From: Anniella stebbinsi
Taxonomy: Eukaryota > Chordata > Lepidosauria > Squamata > Anniellidae
Length of the DNA stretch: 64,000 nucleotides
Assembly: GCA_029215795.1 (NCBI GenBank)
Contig: JARDYH010000002.1
Coordinates: forward strand, 130,393,001-130,457,000
Direction of reading: 5' to 3'
How positions within the stretch are numbered: position 1 is the stretch's first letter; every line of letters starts with the position of its first letter. A program made the translations under genes and the position numbers. Under the pieces are notes generated by a model. It ran no database searches. It saw nothing but the letters and a program-made list of their open reading frames with translations, and had not been told where the DNA came from. Below are positions 1 through 11,366 of the stretch, piece after piece.

Positions 1-374
1 ATACAATGCCCCTGCTGGGTGATGCATGTGATGGTTCCACATTAGAGCTGACACATCAATCCACATGGGAGATATGAAAGTTCCCCACTGAAAGTTTCCC
101 CTTCACAGCTTATGTCAAAACCACAATGAAAGCTTGTAATAGGTCTCCTTCTACATCCACTGTCAATGGTTTCTCATTGTAACATGCAAAGCCCAAGAAT
201 GAAGGATAATGAATATACATGAGGAGATCCGGTTTTGTGAATGAATGTGACATTTTGAAAACAGGCCTTTGGGTTTTGGGAACATCCACATTTCATGGGT
301 CTCCCAGCTCACCAATGCTTTAAGAGTGACATTCCTTTACCTCCCTGAGAAACATTTTGTTTCTGACAATGCAT
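1..374. other. unannotated left edge
   Basis: I see no gene, RNA or clear repeat here. The last 8 bases (caatgcat) are the left target-site duplication of the transposon that begins at 375. Confidence 0.6.
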
Positions 375-2948
375 TAGGGGTGTGCATCGGATCGGATCCG
401 ATCCACGATCCGAATCTGATCCGCCCCAAAATCGGGAAAATCCGATCTGATCCGATCCGATCAACCTCCGATCCGATCCGCCAAGGTCCGATCCGGATCG
501 GACGCCATTTTGAATGCTTTTTCCCATAGCCAAGTATTGTTTTACAAAAATGCCTATAACTTTTTCATTTTTAAAGATAGAAGGATGAAACTTGGGCACA
601 TTGTAGACTGGTTAGGGATAGTCATCTGTGAGAAATTTCAGAAAGATTGGTGCATGCGTTTTGTGGCAATTAATTTTTTAATAAATACCCAGGAATGCCT
701 ATAACTTTGTCATTTTTAAAGTTACACACATGACACTTTGCCACATTGTAGGTGGTACCTTGGGACCTATGTGTGTGAAATTTCAAAAACGTAGGTGCTT
801 GCCTTGTATGGCAATTAATTTTAGAAACATGGGTAGTAGTGGGGTAAATACAGTTACGCCTCCCATTTTTTTATTTTTAAAGATACAAACAGGAAACATG
901 GGCACATTACAGGGAACACTTCGCTTGATATGTGTGTAAAATTTCAGAAAGCTGGGTCCAGGCATGTGGTGGCAAGGTGTCTGCACACACCACTTTGAAG
1001 ACTGTAGAAAATTTCTCCTGTAACGATCCTAGCGATCGAGAGAGAGTGATCCTAGGCTCAGCCGTTCTGCTTGAGTAAAAAGTGAAAGTATCAAAGCAGA
1101 CACGAGCCAAGTGCTTTAATGTAGTTACTTTGTTTCTCCTTTTGTGATGGATACTAGCTCAGTTGCAGCCATGCATGCAAGGATCAAAGAGATCGAGAGA
1201 GTGTTTCCTTTTTCTTCGCGGGAGGCGGGAGTGGGAGACGGGGAAAACCAAGCCTCTGTGGAAAAACTTTTGAAACTTTTAATCTAAAAATTCCATAGCC
1301 ATCAAATGCCTGGACCTATAATTCTGAAATTTCTGACACATATCTACCCCTAACCCATCTACAAAGTGAGCAACATTCAGACTTCTAACTTTTAAAATAA
1401 AAAAGTTATAGGCGTTTCTTTCCTCATTGTTTCAAAAATACCTTGCCACCACATGCCTGGACCCAGCTTTCTGAAATTTTACACACATATCAAGCGAAGT
1501 GTTCCCTGTAATGTGCCCATGTTTCCTGTTTGTATCTTTAAAAATAAAAAAATGGGAGGCGTAACTGTATTTACCCCACTACTACCCATTTTTCTAAAAT
1601 TAATTGCCATACAAGGCAAGCACCTACGTTTTTGAAATTTCACACACATAGGTCCCAAGGTACCACCTACAATGTGGCAAAGTGTCATGTGTGTAACTTT
1701 AAAAATGACAAAGTTATAGGCATTCCTGGGTATTTATTAAAAAATTAATTGCCACAAAACGCATGCACCAATCTTTCTGAAATTTCTCACAGATAACTAT
1801 CCCTAACCAGTCTACAATGTGCCCAAGTTTCCTGTTTGTATCTTCAAAAATAAAAAAGTGGGAGGCATAACTGTATTTCTCAATGGGAAAGTGCTTTCCA
1901 ATGATTCCCTATGGGCAAGTGCTTTCCAATGATTCCCTATGGGCAAGTACTGTCCAATGATTCCCTATGGGCAAGTACTGTCCAATGCATCCCTATGGGC
2001 AAGTGCTGTCCAATGAATCCCTCATTGTTTCAAAAATTAATTGCCACACCAGGCAAGCACCAATGTTTCTGAAATTTTACACACATATCAAGCGAAGTGT
2101 TCCCTGTAATGTGCCCAAGTTTCCAGTTTGTATCTTCAAAAATAAAAAAGTGGGAGGCGTAACTGTATTTACCCCACTACTACCCATTTTTCTAAAATTA
2201 ATTGCCACACAAGGCAAGCACCTATGTTTCTGAAATTTCACACACATAGGTCCCAAGGTACCACCTACAATGTGGCAAAGTTTCATGTGAGTAACTTTAA
2301 AAATGACAAAGTTATAGATGTTTCTTTCCTCATTGTTTCAAAAATTAATTGCCACACAAGGCAAGCTCCAATGTTTCTGAAATTTCACACACATATCAAG
2401 GCAAGTGGTACCTGTAATGTGCCCAAGTTTCCTGTTTGTATCTTCAAAAATAAAAAAATGGGAGGCGTAACTGTATTTACCCCACTACTACCCATTTTTC
2501 TAAAAATTAATTGCCACAAAAGACAAGCACCTACGTTTCTGAAATTTCACACACATAGGTCCCAAGGTACCACCTACAATGTGGCAAAGTGTCATGTGTG
2601 TAACTTTAAAAATGACAAAGTTATAGGCATTCCTGGGTATTTATTAAAAAATTAATTGCCACAAAACACATGCACCAATCTTTCTGAAATTTCTCACAGA
2701 TAACTATCCCTAACCATTCTACAATGTGCCCAAGTTTCATCCTTCTATCTTTAAAAATGAAAAAGGTATAGGCGTTTTTGTAAAACAATACTTGGCTATG
2801 GGAAAAAGCATTCAAAATGGCGTCCGATCCGGATCGGACATCCGGTCCGATCCGATCCGACCATCCTCCAATCCGATCCGATCCGACCCCCCAGGTCTGA
2901 TTCCGATCCGCTATCCGATCCGATCCGGGGGGTCAGTGCACATCCCTA
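375..2948 (-). mobile_element. hAT-like non-autonomous element, CGGAT family, copy 1 (2.57 kb)
   Basis: It starts taggggtgtgca and ends tgcacatcccta. The flanks caatgcat (367-374 and 2949-2956) form an exact 8-bp target-site duplication, as expected of hAT transposons. Both subterminal ~130 bp are arrays of CGGAT/ATCCG. The left end matches the R end of the copy at 24743-27583 and the right end matches its L end, so this copy lies in the opposite orientation. The interior has inverted arms of ~150-bp units: about 593-980 mirrors 1438-1825, and 375-720 mirrors about 2600-2948. The right arm holds about 0.9 kb (roughly six units) more than the left. The core (about 980-1440) is not symmetric. 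No transposase is encoded; paired mirror-image reading frames are by-products of the inverted repeat. Confidence 0.85.
1891..2022. repeat. 28-bp minisatellite inside copy 1
   Basis: About 4.7 head-to-tail 28-bp units, each containing (t/g)tccaatg and ccctatgggcaa, start at 1891, 1919, 1947, 1975 and 2003. Only the right arm of the 375-2948 element has it, so it arose after, or by local slippage within, the inverted arms. Confidence 0.85.
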
Positions 2949-2956
2949 CAATGCAT

Positions 2957-3254
2957 AGGAAACAAAGTCTATGAATGAAGCAATCTGCAATAGCTATCAG
3001 ACCTGGTTCCTGTGCTGTTGAGTGTGGGAGGAATGAGGAGTTGATCCATAGATATACAGAGCAAGTATCTATATGGCTCAGAGACCAGTGGTGACAGACT
3101 TGAGTCAGGCACCGTTAGAGATCCAGGGACTCTCACGCTAGTCTATAAACACAAGGCACATTCCTAACTGTTGAGGCTTCTTTCCTGCAGTTCTTTTCTT
3201 TGTCCAAAGCTGAGTGCTGCTGCTGTACAGGTTAGGTTGAAAGTTGCTACCTAC
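2957..3254. other. unannotated spacer
   Basis: Unique-looking sequence with no gene or repeat that I recognise. Confidence 0.4.
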
Positions 3255-3417
3255 TACCAATGACCTAAAGAGGCGGTGGGCTTTCCCGCATTAGAGGCAT
3301 TCAAGAGGCAGCTGGACAACCATCTGTCAGGAATGCTTTAAGGTGGATTCCTGCATTGAGCAGGGGGTTAGACTCAATGGCCTTATAGACCCCTTCCAAC
3401 TCTACTAGTCTATGATA
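3255..3417 (+). mobile_element. CR1-type LINE 3' fragment
   Basis: The segment reads like the end of a CR1 ORF (a frame resembling LEAFKRQLDNHL), then the CR1 3' UTR (ttccaactct) ending near tctatgat, the usual CR1 3' tail. The copy is heavily 5'-truncated and carries stops. Confidence 0.7.
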
Positions 3418-3529
3418 CTCAGGTCATCCGTTCACAATTGGCTGCAGACACACTGAACTTAATTATGGCCACTGTAGATGTTTGATACAGCTGTCAAACT
3501 GAGTGCATAAAGCAGGGGTGTCATAAGAA

Positions 3530-3960
3530 TCCATCTGGAGTGGTGGGGCTCCCATCCCAAATCCGCCAGCTGGCCCAGTTTGGCCCGCACTGAGTTGGGC
3601 CAGCTGGTGGATTTTTGGTCATGTGGTAGGGTGCCTCACTTCATCCAACCTCCCACCGCCACGGCTGTGCCACTGCCACGACAGTAGTAAGCAACTGCCC
3701 CTCTTTCCCCGCCATTGTCAGCCTCCAGTCCAGAGAGCCCAACAACTTAGTTCTCTGATGTGTGGCGGATCTCAAGTTTGGGGGCTGATGGTGGCAGGGA
3801 GACAGGGATAGTTGAGTGGCGGCAGAGCAGGACGTTCCCCCACACACCGTAAACCCTTCTGTAATCACCAGGTCCACAAATTACAGTTGTAATTTGAAGA
3901 AACTACGGTCATAATTTGCACAAATTGTGTCCTACCCAGACAAATTGTGTCCTACCCAGT
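3530..3960. mobile_element. relic hAT-like repeat with GCAAATT-rich right half
   Basis: It begins aggggtgtcat, has an inverted pair around gccagctggcccagttt / gggccagctggtgga, and ends in a tract of caaattacag / gcacaaatt words. Similar architecture occurs at 30108-30590 and 60190-60480. The exact termini and TSD are not resolved. Confidence 0.4.
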
Positions 3961-4103
3961 TGAATTTTAAGATGTTTTTAATGATGTATTAGTTTTTATT
4001 TGTTTTAATATTTAATCTATTTTGTGGTACTTGTGTTTTATATTTGTTGTTGTTCCCCGCCTCGATCCGGAGGGAGAGGCGGGTTATAAATAAATAAATA
4101 TTA

Positions 4104-4136
<33 letters not shown>
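3961..4136 (+). mobile_element. L2-like LINE or SINE 3' tail with (ATT)n
   Basis: The 3' hairpin ccgcctcgatcc / ggagggagaggcggg is followed by ataaataaataa and then (ATT)n. This is the usual 3' end of L2-clade LINEs and of SINEs that borrow it. Only the last ~150 bp is present. The same tail appears at 15817-15960, 28030-28092 and 54994-55230. Confidence 0.65.
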
Positions 4137-5105
4137 ATTGGGTTTACAGAGGGGTAAACAGACCCCTAGATCAGCTCACAAAGGCAAGCTGAGCCGGGGG
4201 GGGGGGGGCGGTTTCGGGTCTACACAATAGCTTCGGCTATTGGGTGGAATAGAAATTTAATAATAAATGAAAATAAATAATTTGCACCTTGGATTTCTCC
4301 TTTGGAATTCAAAGCAACCAGCCTCCACTAGGGTAGAGTTACCCCCCTCTCTCACACACACACACACTGCACACACAGTCATACACACACAGAGAGAGAA
4401 AGTTTCTCCACCCCTGTGTAGCAATTGCGCTTGAGAAAAAGTTTTCTTTTGGTAAAAATGGGAGGCTTTTCTTAAGGCTAATAGCTGCACAGACGCAGTG
4501 AGGCAGGGTGGGGGTTAACCCTCCCCTCGGAAACTATTGCCACCCTGCACTTCAGTTAGGCTTGAGGGAGGGTGGACCCTCCCAACTGGTGCCAATGAAG
4601 TGGGATTATTCCAGGACAAGCATGGGATGGTTTCACATCCCAGTGCGAGTTCTTCTTGGAACTTAAAACTCAATGAAATTGATTGTGATCTGTACTTAAA
4701 ACTGTAGAGATTGCTGACTTATTTTACTCCTAGTGTGAATTATGGCACTAATTCAAGGTTGCACAATGGAAATGGGAGACAGGCCCTGCCCTCTGCTTTG
4801 CAAGCTGAAAGGCAAAAACAAACAAGGGAGTAGAAGGGAAAGGTAAAAGGTGAACATGGGTTTAGAACAAAGAAGCCACTTGTTACCAAGGATGTATATT
4901 CAGTGGGATGGGGACTCCTCTTTCCTTTCAGGTGTTCTTGCTGGGATGGAGCTGGTGGAGCTGGTCTGTGGCCTGTACGCCACAGCAACCAATCAGTGAC
5001 AGCAACCAATCATGAGCTGCAAAAAAGGCTAACATAATCTTAGGCTGCATTAATAGAGCCATAGCTTCCAAGCCCCAAGAAGTAAAAAGTCTCACTTTAT
5101 TCATG
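4137..5105. other. non-coding stretch
   Basis: Contains a G11 run near 4197-4208 and a CA-rich patch at 4361-4390. No gene or classified repeat is visible. Confidence 0.4.
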
Positions 5106-5113
5106 CATTAGAC

Positions 5114-5437
5114 TGGGGATAGGCAACGTTTTGGGGGTCATTGGCACATTTGGCAAATTGTCATGGGCACCACCACAACATGGCTGCCATGGAAGGGGTG
5201 GCAAAGGTCAAGGAGCATGCCCAAATGACTGAGTACATGGTAGAGGTGGCATCTGAGCTCCAAAACAGTGAACAACCTCTTCAAAACCATGGTTTTCAGC
5301 CCCAAACAGAAACCCATTTCATAGCAAAATGGATTATTGATTTTTAAAAAGCAGGAAGGGTAGGGCACCTTGGTGAGCACCTAGAAAGGTGTTTGGTGGT
5401 TCATAGGTGCTCATTGGCATCACATTGCCTTCCCCTG
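5114..5437. mobile_element. hAT-like MITE
   Basis: The ends tggggataggcaac and ttgccttcccc(tg) are inverted. The flanks cattagac and tactagac agree at 6 of 8 positions, consistent with a decayed 8-bp duplication. The interior is rich in ggcac and cacctt words. A partial relative may lie near 37005-37080. Confidence 0.55.
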
Positions 5438-5460
5438 TACTAGACAGACCTCATGTGGAA

Positions 5461-5786
5461 TAGGGATGTCTAAGAAACTGCAACAGATTCAAATGAGTGC
5501 AAATTCTGCACTGCTCTGGCTTTTTCTCAGTCATGGGGGATTCCACAGATGTGCAGACAAGTTTTTTCTAATGATTATTACTTCTGGGAGGAATTTGCAC
5601 AAAACTGCACGAATGTGGATTAGTGCAGATGTAAACTTGCATCATGCACATTAGCACTGCTGTGGGCTTGAATATCCTTTAAAACTAACAATTCCAATTC
5701 TTTGGATGAGCAAATGATGGAATGAAAGATGACTGACAATCCGCGAACACAGGCAGAATGGAATTAACAAAATCCATACATCCCTA
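5461..5786. mobile_element. relic MITE, tagggatgtc family
   Basis: The ends are tagggatgtc and acatcccta. The interior shares caacagattcaaatga and caaaatccatac with the split copy at 12704-15512. No matching flanking duplication is visible, so the copy is old or the ends are slightly misplaced. Confidence 0.5.
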
Positions 5787-5849
5787 GCCTAAATATTCTG
5801 TCCCATTCTAGGTGTAGCACATTAAGAAGGATGTAGAAAATTTGGAAGA

Positions 5850-6190
5850 GGTACAGAGATGTGGAAAACAAGTCCTGCAAGGAAAGAAGGCGCTTGTCCT
5901 GGAGAAAAGAAGAATGTTGGGTGAGGACATGACAGCACTCTTCAGATCCTGAAGGACTGTCATGCAGAACAGGTCAAAGAACTCTTCTATCCAAACAGAC
6001 AGGTCTAAATCTAACGGGCTTAAGTGATAGGGGCAGATTTTGGATGATCATCATTACCAGTGAAAGCAGTTTGAGAATGGAAACAGTTACCAGGCTGCTG
6101 TCCCTCACTGGTGGTCTTCATCTAGAGTTTGAGAGCCATCTGTTGGAGATGGATTGGGTCTAGATTCCCAGCACCCAGCAGGGGGTTGGG
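5850..6190 (+). mobile_element. decayed CR1-like LINE 3' fragment
   Basis: One frame resembles the CR1 C-terminal motif LEKRRMLGEDMTALF. After frameshifts it continues toward the CR1 tail. It is too broken to delimit exactly. Confidence 0.5.
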
Positions 6191-6196
6191 CTAAGT

Positions 6197-6424
6197 CAGT
6201 GGAGGCTGGTGGCTCTATTTTTAGTGGGGCAGTGATTCCATTCTGGGCTTTAGTTAGAACCAGCCAGAACTCCAAAGGAGCTGTTCAATGTTCAGTGTGC
6301 TTAACCCATTAGGGGGATTGGGTTTATGACCTTGGGATAGCTCCTTTAGAATTCTGGCTGGTGCCTACTAAAACCCAGAATGGAATCACTGGACCCCCAG
6401 AATTGGAGCTACCAGCCTTTACAG
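6197..6424. mobile_element. palindromic MITE, cagtggaggctggt family
   Basis: The left end cagtggaggctggtggct is mirrored by ggagctaccagcctttac. An inner mirror pair is attccattctgggcttt / aacccagaatggaat. Relatives occur at about 15688-16000 and 30945-31138. No clear TSD. Confidence 0.6.
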
Positions 6425-7029
6425 GTCAAGGCGCTCTTTCAACACTTTCCCTCACTTCAGGGCAATCAACCATCAGAGCAGAGCTCTTTCTAAAGGGGAG
6501 AGGGGAAGCAAGATCTGTGTAGCTGTGCCTTCTCTTACTCCTCTCTAGGGCCTGACCGTGAGGTGTTTTGTTTTTCCCGGGGGGGGGAGGAGGAGAAGAG
6601 GATTAGCTCCAGGACAGTGCCACCACAATCCTACTGGATATGGTGCACTGCACTGGACAGCACTAAGGGAGTGGGCTAAAGAAGGTGTACAAACAGAGCA
6701 AGTCCCTTCCAGGAAGGATGTGACAACTATCTTTTTAATTGCTGGTTTCTGGTAACAGAAGAAGAAGTACTGCAAACAATGTTGTCATAAACATGTCTGT
6801 GTCACTCTATGTAATGAGCAGTTCCCCTCTGCGATCCCACCCACATCATCTGCATTTCCCTATGCTCTCCAAGGAATGCCTATATTTGGCAGTTCTCTAG
6901 GGCAAGGCTTTTGTTAGCTATCTGGCTAGTTGATTCTTATATGGCATCTTTCAGCCCCTCATGCTGCCATCACCAAAGCAACCAAAGAGCATCAATTCAA
7001 ACCATGCATACAATTAAAACAACAGGGAT
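6425..7029. other. non-coding stretch
   Basis: No recognisable feature apart from a G-run near 6581. Confidence 0.4.
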
Positions 7030-7156
7030 TATGGCTTAGATCCTAACTTAGTTGTACTTAGAGCAGACCCAACGAAATCAATGGGAGTGATGACTAGCTT
7101 GCCCCATTGATTTCAGTGGAAATTACTGTAAGCAACATTCAGTCTGGATCCAGATC
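7030..7156. repeat. palindromic MITE containing cccattgatttcagtgg
   Basis: Words such as cttagagcagaccca and gaaatcaatggga recur in inverted order as ccccattgatttcagtgg. The family also occurs at 8935-9025 and 16880-17010. Confidence 0.5.
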
Positions 7157-7170
7157 TGTGTAGAGAAATT

Positions 7171-7620
7171 ATGATGGGACTTCATATTTGGAAGCTTTTT
7201 TTCCCTGTAAGGATAGACAGATCTGCTAATCCTTTTTTCATGTCAGGATTGACATTTCTTTATTTATTTTACTGTAGGGTTTTTTTTTACTTCTTGCATT
7301 TTTATTTTTATTTTTTTACACTTGCATTTTTAACACGTACATTTTTTTTGAAAAAAAAAATCAACATGGAAATTTGTCCATTTCCAGTGCACACTTTTGT
7401 AATGTACACATTAATGCACAAATTTTGGTGTGCATATTTTCCCAAGTGCTTTGCAATGCTGAAATGCAATGCCCTTTTCTCAAGTATGCACATTTTATAT
7501 ACATTTTCCATTCCTAATATGAATTTTTTTTGGTGCTCATTCCCCCTCACACACACATCCCCGAGTTGAACTGCATCAGGAAACTCCCCAAAATGCAAGT
7601 TTCAGACTGTGACTTCTCAG
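7171..7620. repeat. AT-rich relic repeat
   Basis: Low-complexity, T-rich sequence with recurring gcacatttt / aaaatgca words. Comparable relics lie at 7970-8420, 20920-21120, 21540-21840, 36060-36290, 44620-44820 and 55850-56260. They look like decayed DNA transposons, but no termini are secure. Confidence 0.35.
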
Positions 7621-7784
7621 CTCACTGGAAGGCTCAGGAGGTGCATACTGGGTAAATCCCCAGTCCCCCACTAAAAACTATGGAGCTAATTTTTCACCCA
7701 CCCTTATGTTTCTGTAGCTTAAAAAGGCAAGTATGTTTCTGGCTCAGACTGGAGAACACACCTGATTCAGAATGTCAGGGAATA

Positions 7785-7908
7785 TAGCCATATGGAAAAG
7801 AGGATAGGGCTTTTGTACCTTTAATAGCTACACCTGATGATATTCCCTCTGCTACACAATTATTAAAGGTGCAGTAGCCCTGTCCACTTTTGCATCTGGC
7901 CACACTAT
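7785..7908. mobile_element. short decayed member of the gggtgacca MITE family
   Basis: gccatatggaaaagaggata...ctttaata is mirrored by attaaaggtgcag...ctgtcc...tctggccac. This is the same hairpin logic as the copies near 13.8, 16.1, 18.0, 19.1, 23.1 and 50.3 kb, with the central half missing. Confidence 0.5.
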
Positions 7909-8068
7909 TGGTTATTCTGGACAATCAGCACAAGGAGGGTTCGTCAGCTGCTTAGAGTTTTCTCTTTTAGAGATGGGAGAACTAGTGATTTTTGAGCTAG
8001 ACTAACTTCACTGAAAGTCACTTCAAAGCTTGTCTCAGCCTGCTCTCCTTTTGGTTTACAACCTGCTG

Positions 8069-8107
8069 TTGTTTGTTTGTTTGTTTGTTTTGTTTTGTTT
8101 TGTTTTA
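8069..8107. repeat. (TTTG)n/(TTTTG)n microsatellite
   Basis: Direct gttt/gtttt repeats. Confidence 0.9.
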
Positions 8108-8420
8108 CTTTTGGCTCATTCAAGTGGAAGAAGTGCAGATTTTTGTGCAGGTTTTTCAGAAGTTTTCTAAAGTGTGAAAATGGCAAACACTTTAAAAAAA
8201 TGCACACTTTAGAATATGTGTTATCCAAAAATATGCATTTTTTAAAAAATACACATTGCAAAGTGTGCATGTTTTGAAAATATTCATTTTTGAACTTGAA
8301 CACAAACTTGCAAACATTTCTTGAAAAACAAGCACTCCAGCTCATGTTCGTATTCAAGATTGCAAACATATTTGCACAGTTTGCAAACAGAAAGAAAATC
8401 ACTACTCTCTTTTGCTCAGA

Positions 8421-8934
8421 GCTTAGTGGTGGTGCACAGGAGTTTCAGTGACTAATAGTCACACATAGACCCACTGTATTTCAAACAAGTCTCAGATATT
8501 TTTCATGCTGCTAGGCTTTCTTTGGCAATCAGGAGCATATCCGTTTCCAAGCCAAAGTCATTTTTGCAGATATGAGTAATACTTCTTTGTACAATAACTG
8601 AGAACTTCTCACTCTTACTCAAACAGATCAGCATCAGGACTTCAGTGAAAACTGTGTCCAAAATCTTTTCAATGGAACAGTGACCTAAAAGTCCCTAACA
8701 TTTGCACAACTCTACCACATAATTTATTTCCTCTGATGACCTAATGCGGTGCTATTCCCCTCAGCATTTTAGCCAGTGAACAATACCAGAAGATGCTATT
8801 GGGGGGGGGGGGAAGCATCTACATGAATCACAACTAGTTTCTAACACCCAGAAAATTGAAATAATCACATAGTAAGACACAATTTGTGTAGAGAAAATGC
8901 AGGTTTAAAGTAAAAAAATCACTCTATGGGTTGG
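8421..8934. other. non-coding stretch
   Basis: Only a G-run near 8801-8812 stands out. Confidence 0.4.
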
Positions 8935-9026
8935 ATCCAGGCATTAACATACTTAGAGTAGACCCACTGAAATCAATGCAGCTTATGTTAGTCATGCTAA
9001 CAAGTCCCTGTGATTGAAATGGATCT
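8935..9026. repeat. cattgaaatcaatgg-type MITE fragment
   Basis: cttagagtagacccactga and gaaatcaatgcag match the 7030 and 16880 copies. Confidence 0.45.
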
Positions 9027-9059
9027 ATTCTATGCCCCATTCACACATAACAGCAATTC

Positions 9060-9440
9060 CTGTTTTCTTTCTGCAACTCAAAGGTCTCTCTTCCCCTCTG
9101 ACATCCTCTTGGTTTTCTCCTTCTCCCATTATCTCCTCCTTCCCCCCTTTCCCCCCCTCTCCTTTTCTCTCTCCCCTTTCATTCTCCTTCTCTCTCCCCA
9201 CCTTTCTTTTTCACTCTTCCTTCGATTTCTGCCTTTCTGTTTCCATCTTTCTCTTTCTTTCTTTAACGTCCATCACACCTAATTTCCTCCTCCGCCCCCC
9301 GGTTTGCCTCCGCATTTTTTTACCTCTAAAGTAGACATGCGTCAAGCTTACGATCCCTTTCACCTGAAGAGCTACTCTTTCGCTCCTTTGCTCCTTACCT
9401 CTTCCACTCCACCCCACCCCTTCTCTTTCTCCCTCCAGTC
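9060..9440. repeat. pyrimidine-rich tract
   Basis: About 380 bp consisting mostly of C and T (ctccttccccc, tttctctttctttct). The overlapping proline/serine/phenylalanine-rich frames are composition artefacts. Confidence 0.8.
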
Positions 9441-10090
9441 AGGTCCTGTCAGATGATCTGCCGGGCAAAAATGGAATGACCCTTTAGTCTGGGTCTTTAG
9501 GGGCATCGAGGGAGTACAATCCTGTCTCTGCAGAGATTCGAGCATTGTATGATTTAAAAAAAAAACACTTCCAAGCCTGGGATGCAAGGTTTGGTTTTAC
9601 ATTGAGGCTTGGAGCTGGCTGCTGGGAGAGATCGTTTTTCCCTGCCAGGACCTGATGCAATCCATTTAAGCCCCCAGTTCCTTTAAAATTACATGGAGAC
9701 TTACGGCTCATTAAATACGCTTAGGGAAAATAATCCAGACATTTAGCATTCTAGGAAAGGCTGGGGAAGAGGCGGGGTGTCAGCAGGACAGGCACGGTGT
9801 CATGTGAGTACCATGCTGCAAATCCACACACCAGGCATGGTGAGAGTGCACTAAATCACTGGTGTGATGGAGCTCTTTCTCTCCCCACCAAAATCCCACC
9901 CATGTGTGAGAATTGCACTTTTAAAAAAAGTCACATTTGCAGGAATGGGACCTGTTTTTCCATAAGCTAAATTGTCATAGGGGGGCATTTTTCACATGGG
10001 ATGGCAATGTACAAGGAGGATTAACTACAACTTCCTCATTTACCACCCACCCAATACACATACACCTGGCAACAACACTTAAAGAAAGTC
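9441..10090. other. non-coding stretch
   Basis: No gene or repeat recognised. Confidence 0.35.
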
Positions 10091-10094
10091 TTAG

Positions 10095-10496
10095 ATTTAC
10101 CTAAATCTAGTTGCCACATAAGAACATAAGAAGTGCCATGCTGGATCAGACCCAGGGTCCATCATGTCCAGCACTCTGATTGCACAGTGGCCAACCAACT
10201 GTTGACCAGGAACCAACAAAACAGGACATGGTGCAGCAGTACCCTCCCACCCATGTTCCCCAGCAACAGGTGCACACAGGCTTCCTACCTCAGATACTGG
10301 AGGTAGCATATAACCATCAGGGCTAGTACCCATTGATAGCCTTCTACTCCAGGAATTCATCCAACTCCCTTTTAAAGCCATCCGCATTGATGGCCATCAC
10401 TATATCTTGTGGTAGTGAATTCCATAATTTAACTAAGCGCTGCATGAAGAAGTACTTCCTTTTATTTGTCCTGAATCTCCCACCAATCAGCACACA
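10095..10496 (-). mobile_element. CR1-type LINE 3' end, minus strand
   Basis: The minus strand encodes the C-terminal LINE segment (frame resembling RKYFFMQRLVKLWNSLP, with damage). It continues into a conserved 3' UTR (ccatgttccccagcaac on plus) and ends in the ttcttatgttctta-type tail at the left. It is closely related to 10500-11366, 20165-20560, 45958-46700 and 50291-51412. Confidence 0.7.
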
Positions 10497-10499
10497 CCA

Positions 10500-11366
10500 T
10501 GCCCAACTTCAAGTATAACCTGATAGGATCTGACTTAGCAGTGACTGACCAAGAAAGAGATCTTGGGGGTGTGGTGAACAGCTCGATGAAAGTATCAACC
10601 CAGTGTGTGGCCAATGTAAAGAAGACAAACACCATTTTAGGCTTACTTAGAAAAGGAATTGAGGAAAAAAGACCACCGGTATCATACTGCCTTTATACAA
10701 ATCTATGGTGTGAACACACTTGGAATACTGTGTCCTGTTCTGGTCAACACATCTAAAAAAAGATATTGTACAGCTGGAAAAAGTGCAGAAATTGAAACTA
10801 AAATGATCAATTGATTGAGCATCTCCCCTATGAGGGAAGGTTACAACAGCTGGGATTGTTTAGCTTGGGAAAAGGAGGCTAAGGGGAGACATGATAGGGG
10901 TTACACAATTATGCATGGTGTGGAGAATGTGGATAGGGAAATATCTTATTTTCCCTCTTCCATAATTCTAGAACCCAATGGGGTCCTCCCATGAAACTGA
11001 TTGGTGGGAGATTCAGGGCAGTTAAAAGGAAGGACTTCGTCACACAATGCATAGTTAAACTATGTAATTCACTACCACAAGTTGTAGTCATAGCTACCAA
11101 TTTGGATGGCTTTAAAAGGAGGTTGGATAAATTCAAGGAGGAGAAGGCTATCAATGGCTACTAGTCCTCATGGCTAGATTATACCTCCAGGATCAGAGGC
11201 AGTAAACCTATAAGCACCAGTTGCTGGGGAACATGGTTGGTAGAGTGCTGTTACACCCATGTCCTGTTTCCGGGTTTCTGGTCGACTGCTGGTTGGCCAC
11301 TGTGTGAAGAGACTGCTGGATCAGATGGACCCTTGATCTGATCCAGCATAGCTCTTCTTATGTTCT
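10500..11366 (+). mobile_element. CR1-type LINE 3' part, plus strand
   Basis: A short frame (10499-10756) carries DQERDLGGVVNSSMK and AKKTNTILG-like words typical of the region after the LINE reverse-transcriptase core. The 3' UTR follows, ending ctcttcttatgttc. Several stops and indels make it a pseudogene. It abuts the minus-strand copy head to head. Confidence 0.7.

Noticed and set aside
1891..2022. CRISPR-like regular repeat
   Set aside because: Units are contiguous with no spacers, in a eukaryotic transposon. It is a minisatellite.
2224..2655. A 143-codon frame with repeated FLKFHTH...NVAKFH...FKNDKV words, looking like a repeat protein
   Set aside because: It lies in the ~150-bp unit array. 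Unit spacing (145-161 bp) is not a multiple of three, frames break between units, and mirror-image frames exist on the other strand. Chance coding in a repeat.
9010..9334. Hydrophobic Ser/Phe/Pro-rich frames that could be membrane proteins
   Set aside because: A pyrimidine-rich tract gives such residues in every frame.
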